Shown in pieces: positions 49,684 to 58,512 of a stretch of 64,000 bases of DNA; position 1 is the stretch's first letter; each line of letters begins with the position of its first letter. Under the pieces are notes generated by a model. The model made no database searches. It saw only the letters and a list, made by a program, of their open reading frames with translations, and had not been told where the DNA came from. A program made the position numbers and the translations under genes. Source of the stretch: Natrinema altunense (GTDB lineage Archaea; Halobacteriota; Halobacteria; Halobacteriales; Natrialbaceae); NCBI RefSeq assembly GCF_000731985.1, contig NZ_JNCS01000001.1, positions 558,001 through 622,000 of the forward strand. Reading direction: 5' to 3'.

Positions 49684-51330
49684 TCACTCCTCGCCAGATC
49701 GGTCACGCTCCCGCAAGGTGCGACGACGGATCTTACCGGTCGTCGTGGTCGGCAGCCGCTCGACGAACTCGATGTGTTCGGGGTACTCGTACTCGGCCAG
49801 TCGGTCGCGAACCAGGGTCCGAATCTCCGCGCGGAGTCCGTCGGGGTCGTAGTCGTCGATCGCGGGCTTGACGAAGGCCTTGATCGCCTCGCCGCGGGTG
49901 TCGTCCGGAACGCCGACGACGCCCGCCTGTTCGACGGCCCGGTGCGTGAGAATCGCGTCCTCGACCTCCATGGGGCCGACGCGATACCCGCTGGTGAGGA
50001 TAACGTCGTCGGCCCGGGAGACGAACCGGACGTAGCCGTCCGCGTCGCGCTCGACGAGATCGCCGGTCAGGAACCAGCCCTCCTCGGTCCGCTTGTCCGC
50101 CGTCTTCTCTGGCAGCCCGTGATAGGCGTCGAAGAAGACCCGCCGATCGCCCGGCTTCACCGCGAGTTCGCCGACCGCACCGCGCTCGAGTCGCTCGCCC
50201 GTCTCGGGATCGAGCACCGCGATCTCGTAGCCGGGGAACGGCTTGCCCATGCTCCCCGGCCGCGTGTCGAACCAGCGCTCGGCGTTGCCGACGACGAGAT
50301 TGAGTTCGGTCTGCCCGTAGAATTCGTTGATCGAGACGTCTTCGAACGCCGCGTCGACCCAGTCGACGACCTCCGACGTGAGCGGCTCGCCGGCCGAGGC
50401 GACGGTCTCGAGCGAAAGGTCGTACCGCGCGTCTGGGTCGTCGACAGTCATCAGCATCCGGAGCGCGGTCGGCGGCATGAAGGTCGCGGTCACGTCGTGG
50501 CGCTCGAGCAGGTCGTAGACCGCGTCGGGGTCGAACCCGTCGCGGGGCCAGCCGACGACCGGACAGCCGTGGTGCCACGCCGCGAACAGCGTTCCGCCCA
50601 GCGCCGCGCCCCACGCCCAGTCCGCCGGGGTCCACAGCGTCGCCTCGCCCGCCTGCAGCCCCTGGTCGAAGTAGTTGTACGCCGCCGCGGCCCGCCCGAG
50701 CCAGAGCGCGTGGCTGTGGCGGACGCCCTTCGGTGGCCCGGTCGAGCCGCTCGTGTACATGATCGCCGTCGGCGTCTCGGGGGTCGAATCGTAGAGGTCG
50801 ATACCCGGGTCGTGGGCCGCGACGAGATCGTCGAACGCGTGGGCCCCGCTCCGGACCGACTCACTGTCGCCGAGTTCGATCACGTGCTCGAGTGCGGGAC
50901 ACGCCGCGCGGATCTCGTCGATGGTCTCGCGGACGCTCGGGTCGACGACGGCGACGGTCGCCTCGCTGTCTTCGAGACGGTACCGGAGCGCATCGCGACC
51001 GAAGAGGACGGTCAGCGGTACCGAGACCGCACCGAGTTTCCAGTTCGCGAGATGAGTCAGCGGGTTCTGGGGTTTCTGCGGGACCACGACGCCCACCCGA
51101 TCGCCGGCCGCGACGCCGAGGTCGGCGAGCGCGGCCGCGAGCCGATCCGATCGCTCGTCGAGGTCGTCGAACGAGTAGGTCTCGAGGCCGTCGTCGGGAG
51201 CCTCGTACCGCAGGGCCGTCCGACTCGTGTCCTCGTGTTTGCGGAGGAAATCGACGGCGGGATTGTACTCGTCGGGGAGGTCCCACGTGAACGCCGCGCG
51301 GGCGGTCTCGTAGTCGTCGTAGGTCGGCAT
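49684..51330 (-). CDS. AMP-forming acyl-CoA synthetase
   Basis: 548 residues. Contains the ANL signature MYTSGSTGPPKGV (about 180-192), YGQTE (about 325), GDLVERDADGYV with the hinge, and PTTTTGKIRRRTL with the catalytic Lys near the C-terminus. It would activate a short- or medium-chain carboxylic acid to its CoA thioester. Start set at ATG 51330; ATG 51345 is five codons upstream. Confidence 0.85.
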   Translation of the reverse strand: MPTYDDYETARAAFTWDLPDEYNPAVDFLRKHEDTSRTALRYEAPDDGLETYSFDDLDERSDRLAAALADLGVAAGDRVGVVVPQKPQNPLTHLANWKLGAVSVPLTVLFGRDALRYRLEDSEATVAVVDPSVRETIDEIRAACPALEHVIELGDSESVRSGAHAFDDLVAAHDPGIDLYDSTPETPTAIMYTSGSTGPPKGVRHSHALWLGRAAAAYNYFDQGLQAGEATLWTPADWAWGAALGGTLFAAWHHGCPVVGWPRDGFDPDAVYDLLERHDVTATFMPPTALRMLMTVDDPDARYDLSLETVASAGEPLTSEVVDWVDAAFEDVSINEFYGQTELNLVVGNAERWFDTRPGSMGKPFPGYEIAVLDPETGERLERGAVGELAVKPGDRRVFFDAYHGLPEKTADKRTEEGWFLTGDLVERDADGYVRFVSRADDVILTSGYRVGPMEVEDAILTHRAVEQAGVVGVPDDTRGEAIKAFVKPAIDDYDPDGLRAEIRTLVRDRLAEYEYPEHIEFVERLPTTTTGKIRRRTLRERDRSGEE

Positions 51331-51419
51331 CACCGTCCAGGCCATGCGGTGGCGTACCGGGGCCAGCACATAGCGTTTTTCGACACGCGCGAAAATCACG
51401 AACGGCCCGGCGCTCCCGG

Positions 51420-51632
51420 TCAGTCCTCTTCGGTCGTCTCCGGTTCGTCCGTGTCGGGGTCGTCGTTCGTTTCCGTTTCACCTGCGACCTCGATCTCCGC
51501 CTCGACCTCGATCGAGAGCCCGTCGGCCTCGAGTTCGCCCTCGAACTCGCGTTCGTCACCGACTTCGATCTCGAGTTCGTTCGAGTCCACTTCGACTTCG
51601 ACCTCCACGTCGACGGTAACGTCGTCGTCCAT
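51420..51632 (-). CDS. Small acidic beta-repeat protein, 70 aa
   Basis: Alternating V/E/D pattern (DVTVDVEVEVEVDSNELEIE), then an acidic Pro-poor tail. Extremely acidic; amphipathic strands. Unknown, possibly a halophilic amphipathic protein. Confidence 0.5.
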   Translation of the reverse strand: MDDDVTVDVEVEVEVDSNELEIEVGDEREFEGELEADGLSIEVEAEIEVAGETETNDDPDTDEPETTEED

Positions 51633-51761
51633 ATCGTCTCTTTCCGGCGGCCGACATAAAGGAATGTCGCGCGTTTTCGCGGACCGAATCCGCTCGCCCG
51701 CGTCCGTACACCCGGACCCTCGGTCCGGAACGTATTTTTAGGCCGGCCGAAAACGAGGCGT

Positions 51762-52298
51762 ATGAGCGATTCCGTGCGAGTGACCCTCGAGAGCACCGAC
51801 GAATCGAGGGCCGTCCGCGTCTACGACGACGAGGGTGACGTGTCGACCGGGGACGCGACGTTTCGATTCAGCGTCGACGGCGGAACCGAAGGGGAGTCCG
51901 ACGATGCGGCCGGCGCTGCGGGGGCCAGTGGCGACGACCCTCGCCGCATCGCCCCGCTGGCGGCCGTCCCGACGAACGGGACGCTCCGGTGTGAAGCCCG
52001 ACGCGACCGTCGCGGGACGGAACTGATCCTCCGACAGGAGGGCGGCGAGGTCGCAGCGTGGCGGAACTCGTGTCCGCACGAGCCCGACGTCCGCCTCGAT
52101 CCCGGGCCGGGGGCGATCGTCCGCGACGATCAGTTGGTGTGTCACGAACACGGCGCACGCTTCGAGTGCGACGACGGCGTCTGTACGGCGGGTCCCTGCC
52201 GGGGCGACGCGCTCGACTCGATCGCGGTCGCCGTTCGCGACGGGACCGTCTACCTGACCGACGATCGCTTCGATTCCTGTCGCCGGTTAGACGAGTAG
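51762..52298 (+). CDS. Rieske [2Fe-2S] domain protein
   Basis: 178 residues. The cluster ligands are visible as CPH in NSCPHEPDVRL (about 104-106) and CxxH in LVCHEHGARFEC (about 126-129). The N-terminal 75 residues are an acidic extension. Electron-transfer component of an unknown oxygenase or reductase system. Confidence 0.8.
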   Translation: MSDSVRVTLESTDESRAVRVYDDEGDVSTGDATFRFSVDGGTEGESDDAAGAAGASGDDPRRIAPLAAVPTNGTLRCEARRDRRGTELILRQEGGEVAAWRNSCPHEPDVRLDPGPGAIVRDDQLVCHEHGARFECDDGVCTAGPCRGDALDSIAVAVRDGTVYLTDDRFDSCRRLDE

Positions 52299-52330
52299 CA
52301 CGTCCCCCGCCGTCGCGTTCCCCGCTCCGA

Positions 52331-53212
52331 CTACGACTCGAGCCACTCGGGAAGGTCGTTCACCGACTCGAGGACGGCGGCTGCACCCTCGCGCTCGTAC
52401 TTCCGCCGTCCCTCCTCGCCGGTCAGCCCGCCGGTCAGGACGCCGATTCCGCGGTACTCGCGATCGGGGTCTGCCTCGGCGGCGTTGCCCGCCGTCCGAA
52501 CGTCGTCCAGCGTGTCGCCGACGAAGACGACCGAATCGGCCCCGAACCGCTCCGCGAGGGTCGTCAGCGCGCGCGGATGGGGCTTCCCTTCCTCCCAGTC
52601 GTCCATCGTGAAGCGATGTTCGACCGGAACCGCGTCGTCGAGGCCGACTCGATCGAGGGCGATCTCGGCCTCGGCTTCCGGCCGGCCGGTCAGGACGCCC
52701 ACGTCGTAGTCCGCGAGCAGCCGATCGCGGACCGCGCGCTCGAGCACCACCGGCTCGTCGTGGATGAATCCCGGCGTTTCGCGCTCGAGATCGGGCTCGC
52801 CGCCCTCGAGTCCGCGATAGAGGTCGTCGCCCAGGTACAGTTGCTGGAACACGTCGCGCAGTCGCTCGCGGTTCCAGCGGTCGGTCACGCGCTGGGTCGC
52901 CCGCGCGCCGATCGCCTCGCGCACGACGGTCTCGGCCGCCCCGACTCCGCCGCCCGCAGCGGCGATCTCGTCGGTAAACGCCTCGAGCGACTCGCTGTAC
53001 CCTTCCTCGACCGCGAGGATGTAGAGCGCGGCGGCGTCGGTGAGTTCCCAGTCGTTGTTGAACCCGCCCGCGTCCTTGAACTCCTGAATGTCGGCCGCAC
53101 GAATCGTCCGGCCGTAGACCGCGTCGATGGATTCGACGATCGCCCGCCGGTAGGAGTCGGCGACGTCGACGAGCACGCCGTCGATGTCCAGGACGACTGC
53201 GTCTGCGTTCAT
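52331..53212 (-). CDS. HAD-superfamily phosphatase
   Basis: 293 residues. Motif [10 protein letters not shown] (about 8-16), motif [11 protein letters not shown] (about 178), and motif [15 protein letters not shown] (about 235) define a haloacid-dehalogenase-type phosphatase of the archaeal TIGR01548-like group. Probably a small-molecule phosphatase. Confidence 0.8.
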   Translation of the reverse strand: MNADAVVLDIDGVLVDVADSYRRAIVESIDAVYGRTIRAADIQEFKDAGGFNNDWELTDAAALYILAVEEGYSESLEAFTDEIAAAGGGVGAAETVVREAIGARATQRVTDRWNRERLRDVFQQLYLGDDLYRGLEGGEPDLERETPGFIHDEPVVLERAVRDRLLADYDVGVLTGRPEAEAEIALDRVGLDDAVPVEHRFTMDDWEEGKPHPRALTTLAERFGADSVVFVGDTLDDVRTAGNAAEADPDREYRGIGVLTGGLTGEEGRRKYEREGAAAVLESVNDLPEWLES

Positions 53213-53305
53213 ACCCGTGGGAACGGGCCGGCGAGGATAAAGGCGACCGGTATTCGACCGTGGGCGTGCGACGATCAGCGCCGACTCCCGACCGCGGGCG
53301 GGCCG

Positions 53306-53710
53306 TCACCCCAGCGGCCCTCGAGCGACGTACAGCGTCCCCGCCTCGATTGTCACCCGTTCGACCGGCACTGCGGGCTGATCGCCGCCCAACGTCGTAA
53401 AGAGGAAGTCGGCGTCACCCGCTCGAGCCACCCGTAACGCCGGTCGGTGGAGTTCCGGCGGCAGGTTCCGCGCGTACACCGCGTCCGCGCCGGCGTAGAC
53501 CGACGGATCGGGATCGACGACGTCGTCGCGGACGAACGCCACGCCGTCCGGAACGTCGCGGTCGTAGACGTCCGTCGCAGTGACCGAAACCCCGCGGTCG
53601 GCGAGCGCTCGAGCGAGATCGGTCCGGCGGCCGATCCCGACCTCGACGACCTGATCGTACTCGTCAATGTAATCGATCATTGCATCGGGATTCCGGCGCG
53701 AGTGGGCCAC
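53306..53710 (-). CDS. UPF0146 family protein
   Basis: 134 residues read from GTG 53710 (ATG 53680 is also possible). Rossmann-like core VVEVGIGRRTDLARALADRG and TATDVYDRDVPDGVAFVRDD, typical of the archaeal UPF0146 family, which resembles methyltransferases. Divergent from the archaemetzincin gene. Confidence 0.75.
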   Translation of the reverse strand: MAHSRRNPDAMIDYIDEYDQVVEVGIGRRTDLARALADRGVSVTATDVYDRDVPDGVAFVRDDVVDPDPSVYAGADAVYARNLPPELHRPALRVARAGDADFLFTTLGGDQPAVPVERVTIEAGTLYVARGPLG

Positions 53711-53749
53711 GGCGGGACGTTTATGACACCCGCGGCCATAGCCCTTGCT

Positions 53750-54271
53750 ATGCTCGTCGATATCGTGCCGGTCGGCAACGTCTCCGCCGAGGTCAAGCGG
53801 GCGGCCTCCACCGCGTTGCGATCGGTCTACGACTGCGACGTGTCGGTCAACGACTCGCAGTCGATCCCGAACGGAGCCTACGACTCCGATCGGAACCAGT
53901 ACTCCGCCGAAACGTTCATTCAACTCGCCGAACGGGTCGGCCGCGGCGAAAAGAATATCGCGATTACCCCACAGGATCTCTTCTACCGGCGACGAAACTA
54001 CGTCTTCGGGCTCGCCTACCTCGACGGCAGCGGGAGCGTCGTCTCGACGTACCGACTGCAGACCTCGAGCGACGGCGGCTTCTCGAACCAAAGCGCCGCC
54101 GACATCTTCGAGGACCGCGTCCGCAAGGAGATCGTCCACGAGATCGGGCACACCTACGGCCTCGAGCACTGCGATAACAACCGCTGTGTGATGAACTTCT
54201 CGCCGACCGTCCGCGAGGTCGACATCAAAGAGGAACACCTCTGTGGCAGCTGTCAGCGCCTGATTAGCTAA
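53750..54271 (+). CDS. amzA: Archaemetzincin zinc metalloprotease
   Basis: 173 residues. Contains HEIGHTYGLEHCDNNRC followed by VMNFS, the archaemetzincin signature HExxHxxGxxHCx4C with the Met-turn; two more cysteines near the C-terminus (CGSCQ) complete the structural zinc site. Aminopeptidase-type protease of the cytoplasm. Divergent promoter region shared with the UPF0146 gene. Confidence 0.9.
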   Translation: MLVDIVPVGNVSAEVKRAASTALRSVYDCDVSVNDSQSIPNGAYDSDRNQYSAETFIQLAERVGRGEKNIAITPQDLFYRRRNYVFGLAYLDGSGSVVSTYRLQTSSDGGFSNQSAADIFEDRVRKEIVHEIGHTYGLEHCDNNRCVMNFSPTVREVDIKEEHLCGSCQRLIS

Positions 54272-54324
54272 TCGTCGGCGTTTCGCCCGCCGCGATTCCG
54301 ACCGTTACGACTCGAGTCGACGGC

Positions 54325-56139
54325 CTACGGCGCGTAGTAGTACTCGCCGTCGCTTTTTTGCTGGCGATCCAGTTGCGATTCGGGCTTGTTGATCCGCGGC
54401 CGGGAGGTCCGCTCGTCGCGGCGGAACGTGACCTCGAGGTTCGCGAGGAACTCGTTCATGCCGTCGCGCATGGGCTGGGGTTGGCCGGCCCGACCGTGGA
54501 CGGCCGGTTCGCCGTCGAAGACCATCAGCCGGTCGGCGAGCAGGTCCATCATGTAGATGTCGTGGTCGATGACCAACACGGTGGCGTCCTGCTGTTCGGC
54601 GTAGCGTCGGATCGCCTTCGTGGCCTGGACCCGCTGTTCGACGTCGAGGTGCGCGGAGGGCTCGTCGAGCAGGTAGAGGTCGGCCGAATCGGAGAGGCAG
54701 GCCGCGATGGCGACCCGCTGGCGCTCCCCGCCGGAGAGGTCCGAGAGGTTCTGCTCCATGATCCGCTCGAGTTGGAGCGGCTGCGCGATCTCCGTGTTCC
54801 AGTACGAGGAGCCGAACTGATCGGTGATCGACGAGAGGAACGCGTCGACCCGCATGTGCTGGTCGATGGTGACGTACTGGGGCTTGTACGAAATATCGAG
54901 GTCGAGATCGGTGTCGCCCGCGTCGGACTCGAGGTTGCCGGTCAACAGCTTCGCGAACGTCGACTTCCCGATCCCGTTGGGGCCGACGATGCCCAGCACC
55001 TCGTTTTCCCGGATCGTCCCGCCCTCGATCTCGAGGCTGAACTCGCCGTCGCCGTAGCTCTTCGTGAGATCAGGGTACTCCACGAGCGCGTCGGCGCGGG
55101 TCGCGCTTCGGGGCGCGTGTTCCTCGAACTCGATCGGGTCCGGCCGGATCCGCATGTTCTCGTTCTCGAGATAGCCCGAGAGGTACTCGTTGATCCCGTT
55201 GCGGACGGACTTGGGCGAGGTAATCACACCGTAGGCACCCGGCTCACCGTAGGCGACGTGGAGCGTGTCGGCGAGCAAGTCGAGGATCGCGAGGTCGTGT
55301 TCGACGACCAGCACCGACTTGTCCGCCTCCTCGGCGAGTTCGCGGATCAGCCGCGCCGCGGTCACGCGCTGCCCGATGTCGAGGTACGGCGTCACCTCGT
55401 CGAGGAAGTAGAAGTCCGTGTCGCGGGCCAGCGTGGCCGCGATGGCGACCCGCTGGAGTTCCCCGCCCGAGAGGTCGTCGATCGATTGCTCCATGACTGG
55501 CCCGAGCGAGAGCCGCTCGACGAGCTCGTCGAGCACGCCGCGCTCGTCAGTCCGCTCGAGCAGCTGGCGGGTGTTGCCGTCGAAGCTGTTCGGGATCTGA
55601 TCGACGTACTGTGGCTTCCGTGCGATCGTGATGTCGCCGTCGCGGACGTCGGCGATGTAATCCTGTAGCTCGGTCCCGCGGTAGGCTTCGAGGACCTCGT
55701 CCCAGCCCGGCTCTTCGTCGTGGCGACCGAGGTTGGGCTCGAGTTCGCCGGCCAGGATGCGGACGGCGGTCGTCTTCCCGATCCCGTTTGGCCCCAAAAT
55801 GCCGGTGACCTGCCCCTCCTGTGGGGCCGGGAGCCCGTACAGCGAGAAGGCGTTCTCGCCGTAGCGGTGGACCGGCTCGTCTTGTAACTCCTGTGGGAGG
55901 TTGATGATTTCGATGGCGTCGAAGGGGCACTTCTCGACGCAGATGCCACAGCTCTCGCCCAGGCAGATCTCCTCGGAGATGTGGATCTGTTCGGGCTGGC
56001 CCTCGTCGGCCTCCTCGCCCCGAAGGGTGATACACTCCTTGCCGGTGCGGTTCGGCGGACAGTAGTTCTTGCACTCGTAGCTACACCGGTCCGGCTGGCA
56101 CCGATCTAAGTCTACGACGGCGATGCTGTCGTCGGCCAT
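54325..56139 (-). CDS. Ribosome-recycling ATPase ABCE1 (RLI)
   Basis: 604 residues. N-terminal iron-sulfur domain with eight cysteines in two 4Fe-4S-type groups, including CLGESCGICVEKCPF (about 57-71), then two ABC modules with Walker A GPNGIGKTT and GPNGIGKST and signatures DLSGGELQRV and DLSGGERQRV. Splits ribosomes after termination. The last 60 residues are polar. Overlaps nothing; the EMC6-like gene lies just upstream. Confidence 0.9.
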   Translation of the reverse strand: MADDSIAVVDLDRCQPDRCSYECKNYCPPNRTGKECITLRGEEADEGQPEQIHISEEICLGESCGICVEKCPFDAIEIINLPQELQDEPVHRYGENAFSLYGLPAPQEGQVTGILGPNGIGKTTAVRILAGELEPNLGRHDEEPGWDEVLEAYRGTELQDYIADVRDGDITIARKPQYVDQIPNSFDGNTRQLLERTDERGVLDELVERLSLGPVMEQSIDDLSGGELQRVAIAATLARDTDFYFLDEVTPYLDIGQRVTAARLIRELAEEADKSVLVVEHDLAILDLLADTLHVAYGEPGAYGVITSPKSVRNGINEYLSGYLENENMRIRPDPIEFEEHAPRSATRADALVEYPDLTKSYGDGEFSLEIEGGTIRENEVLGIVGPNGIGKSTFAKLLTGNLESDAGDTDLDLDISYKPQYVTIDQHMRVDAFLSSITDQFGSSYWNTEIAQPLQLERIMEQNLSDLSGGERQRVAIAACLSDSADLYLLDEPSAHLDVEQRVQATKAIRRYAEQQDATVLVIDHDIYMMDLLADRLMVFDGEPAVHGRAGQPQPMRDGMNEFLANLEVTFRRDERTSRPRINKPESQLDRQQKSDGEYYYAP

Positions 56140-56140
56140 G

Positions 56141-56458
56141 TTACCCCGAGACCTCCGCGGTCAGCAGGATACCCCACGTCACGAACCACAGCGAAAAGGT
56201 CATGAACGCGATGAACAGGTAGTGTTTCGCCCCGAACTCGTCCTCGCCGTAGATCCCCGAGAGGTTGATGAGGACGTACTGGACGAGGATCGCCCCGAGA
56301 ACGAACGCGAGCGCCTGCGTGTCCTGTGCCGCCGCCTCCGACAGGCCGACCCAGGTTGCGGAGGCCAGCGCCGCACCGACGCCCAGTAGCGCGGACAACG
56401 CCGTCACGCTGACCGAGCGGATGTGCTCGCGCCGGTCGCTGATCGATTCGGTCGACAT
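56141..56458 (-). CDS. EMC6-like membrane protein
   Basis: 105 residues with three helices (about 20-40, 48-68, 79-100) and the conserved NLSGIYGEDEFGAKHYLF segment. Similar to archaeal EMC6-like proteins; likely membrane insertion or assembly factor. One base separates it from the ABCE1 gene. Confidence 0.65.
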   Translation of the reverse strand: MSTESISDRREHIRSVSVTALSALLGVGAALASATWVGLSEAAAQDTQALAFVLGAILVQYVLINLSGIYGEDEFGAKHYLFIAFMTFSLWFVTWGILLTAEVSG

Positions 56459-56575
56459 GGTCCGAACTCTGTCGTCAGTGGTGAAAAGGGGTTCGCATCG
56501 TCGGACACGAATCGTACCCGGGCACCGTTCGATCGGGCGTCCCGCGCTCGGTATGGACCATCGCGCGGCACGGTC

Positions 56576-57676
56576 TCAGCATTCATCGATCACGGAGCCA
56601 GCGGAGAGATCGCCGTTGAACCTGACGTCGCACCCGACGTAGAGCGTCCCCTCGGCAGTGACGTCGTCGTTGAACGTCACGGAGTCACCGACGTAGACGT
56701 CGCCGCCCGCATCCAGTTCGCCGTCGACCTTGGACCCGCTACCGATGTAGATATCCCCGCCGGCACTGATATCGTCCTGAACCTTCGACCCCGACCCGAC
56801 AGTGATATCCTCGGTCGCGGTGAGTTCGCCGTTCGCGGTGTAGCCATCCCCGGTGGAGATGCTGCCACCGGCAGTGACTTCCCCGTTGGTTTTGCCGCCG
56901 TCGCCGATCGAGACATCGCCACCCGCCTCGACTTCGTCGTTCATCTTGACGTTCGTCCCGGTCGAGATATCGCCACCGGCGGAGAGTTCACCGTTTGCGG
57001 TGTAGTCGTCGCCGGTAACGATGTCGCCGCCCGCCTCGACTTCGTCGTTGGTTTTCCCACCGGTGCCGATCGAGACGTCGCCGCCTGCCTTGACCTCGTC
57101 GTTCGCCTTGCCGCTGTCGCCGATCCAGACGGTCCCATCGCTGTCGATTTCGTCGTTGGATTTGCCGCCGGGCTCGATGACGGTGTCGTCGTCGCTCGGC
57201 TGTCCTGGAGGCGTTCCGGGTTTGCCGCCAGTGCACTCGTAGTCGACCGTGACCGGGAGGGTCGCTTCCCGAACGGTGATCGCACCGTCGTCGCTGATCG
57301 CTTCGGTTACGGTAATGATTCCCGACTCGGTGCCGCTCGTCCCCCCGCCATTGCACGAAACCGTCGCCTGGAGGCTCTCGCCTGCCGCGAGCGTGCCCGA
57401 CAACCGCCCGTCGACCTGCAAGTCCGGCCCCGTCGTATCCTCGGCCTCGAGAGAGAGCCGCCGTCCCGCATTGTTCTCGATCGAGACCGTCGCTTCGTCA
57501 CCCGGCCCGTCGAGCGTGAGGTGCGTCGCGTCGACACCGATCAACGCGTCACTCCCGCCGACTGAAACGTCGGCTCCCCGATTCGCCGCGAGTGAGCTAA
57601 ATCCGAACACCGGACCGGCCAGCAGCACCGCTCCAACGAAGAGGAAGACGACCGCGAGTTTGGTGAACGCGTTCAT
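56576..57676 (-). CDS. Secreted bactofilin-like polymer-forming protein
   Basis: 366 residues. N-terminal hydrophobic segment (LAVVFLFVGAVLLAGP) anchors or exports it. The C-terminal half consists of short repeats with consensus GG.I..G...K.N.E...G, a right-handed beta-helix pattern resembling bactofilin/polymer-forming proteins. Two cysteines near the C-terminus. Probably a cell-surface structural protein. Confidence 0.65.
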   Translation of the reverse strand: MNAFTKLAVVFLFVGAVLLAGPVFGFSSLAANRGADVSVGGSDALIGVDATHLTLDGPGDEATVSIENNAGRRLSLEAEDTTGPDLQVDGRLSGTLAAGESLQATVSCNGGGTSGTESGIITVTEAISDDGAITVREATLPVTVDYECTGGKPGTPPGQPSDDDTVIEPGGKSNDEIDSDGTVWIGDSGKANDEVKAGGDVSIGTGGKTNDEVEAGGDIVTGDDYTANGELSAGGDISTGTNVKMNDEVEAGGDVSIGDGGKTNGEVTAGGSISTGDGYTANGELTATEDITVGSGSKVQDDISAGGDIYIGSGSKVDGELDAGGDVYVGDSVTFNDDVTAEGTLYVGCDVRFNGDLSAGSVIDEC

Positions 57677-57679
57677 GAA

Positions 57680-58252
57680 TTACGGTGGCCGCTCCATCTC
57701 ACCGAGCCGCATCCGTCGGTTTTGGACCACGTGGACGACCGCGGAGGCGGCGAAAAGCCCGACCACCAGCGTGGCCCAGCCGAGTTCCGGGACCGTCTCG
57801 GTCGGAATTACCTCGAGCCACAACCCCGCCATCACGACCGACCCGACCGCAGCCAGCCCCAGATAGTAGGTTCCCCAGGGGACCGAGTCGCCGGGCACGA
57901 TGTCGAGGTAGACGTCCAACTCGGCCGCCTCGTCCGTGAGTTCGATCGTCCGATCGTCGAACGCGATCACGTCGGCGCGCTCGAGGGTGGGCAAGTGCGA
58001 CTGTTGTAACGACGTGTAGACCCGCTTTCGCTCGGCGGACGTGACCTCCGCGACGTCCTTTTCGAGTTCCCAAGCGGCGACGTGTTCGGCGAGGTCACCG
58101 ATCGGAACCGGTTCGTCCTCGCGCTTACAGTAGTGGATGACGTACCGGCGACGCTGATTGCTCAGCAGGTCGAAAATTTCGCCCGCCGGTAGCTGGTCGT
58201 CTTGACCCGTCCCGTCCGGCGTACTCGGATTGCTTTCACTGATCGTTGCCAT
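57680..58252 (-). CDS. DUF7344-type winged-helix membrane protein
   Basis: 190 residues. N-terminal winged helix (IFDLLSNQRRRYVIHYCKRE, recognition TSAERKRVYTSLQQSHLPTL) followed by two membrane helices (about 128-150 and 160-178). Typical haloarchaeal regulator, often near surface-protein genes; it lies immediately downstream of the large pilin-like gene and directly upstream of the bactofilin-like gene. Confidence 0.7.
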   Translation of the reverse strand: MATISESNPSTPDGTGQDDQLPAGEIFDLLSNQRRRYVIHYCKREDEPVPIGDLAEHVAAWELEKDVAEVTSAERKRVYTSLQQSHLPTLERADVIAFDDRTIELTDEAAELDVYLDIVPGDSVPWGTYYLGLAAVGSVVMAGLWLEVIPTETVPELGWATLVVGLFAASAVVHVVQNRRMRLGEMERPP

Positions 58253-58512
58253 CCCCTGTTCAGTACGAATATCGGCGCTGTTGATACATAACGCTTGTTG
58301 CTACACCTGTGTTGAATGTCACTAGTAACTATTAATGACAGATCGGCCAGTAGGGAACAGACGCCTTCGGAACGGGATAGCGACCGTCTACGGTCGGGAT
58401 AGATCGCTGCTTGGATTCCGACTTCGAATCGCTGAGATATAACAGTGGTAACAATACCGGGCGGAAAGATTAGTGTCGGTGCCCGCACCGGCCGTCGCAA
58501 CACCGGCGGTCG
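58253..58512. other. Intergenic region
   Basis: About 260 bases between the 902-residue protein's stop and the regulator start; promoter of the regulator expected around 58290-58320 (AT-rich, GTTGATACATAACG). No gene seen. Confidence 0.4.

Noticed and set aside
49555-51741. Long open frame of 728 codons on the plus strand
   Set aside because: It is antisense to the acyl-CoA synthetase, whose motifs are unmistakable; such shadows are common in GC-rich haloarchaeal DNA.
54358-55668. Long plus-strand frame opposite ABCE1
   Set aside because: Antisense to a complete ABCE1 gene; composition is that of a complement.
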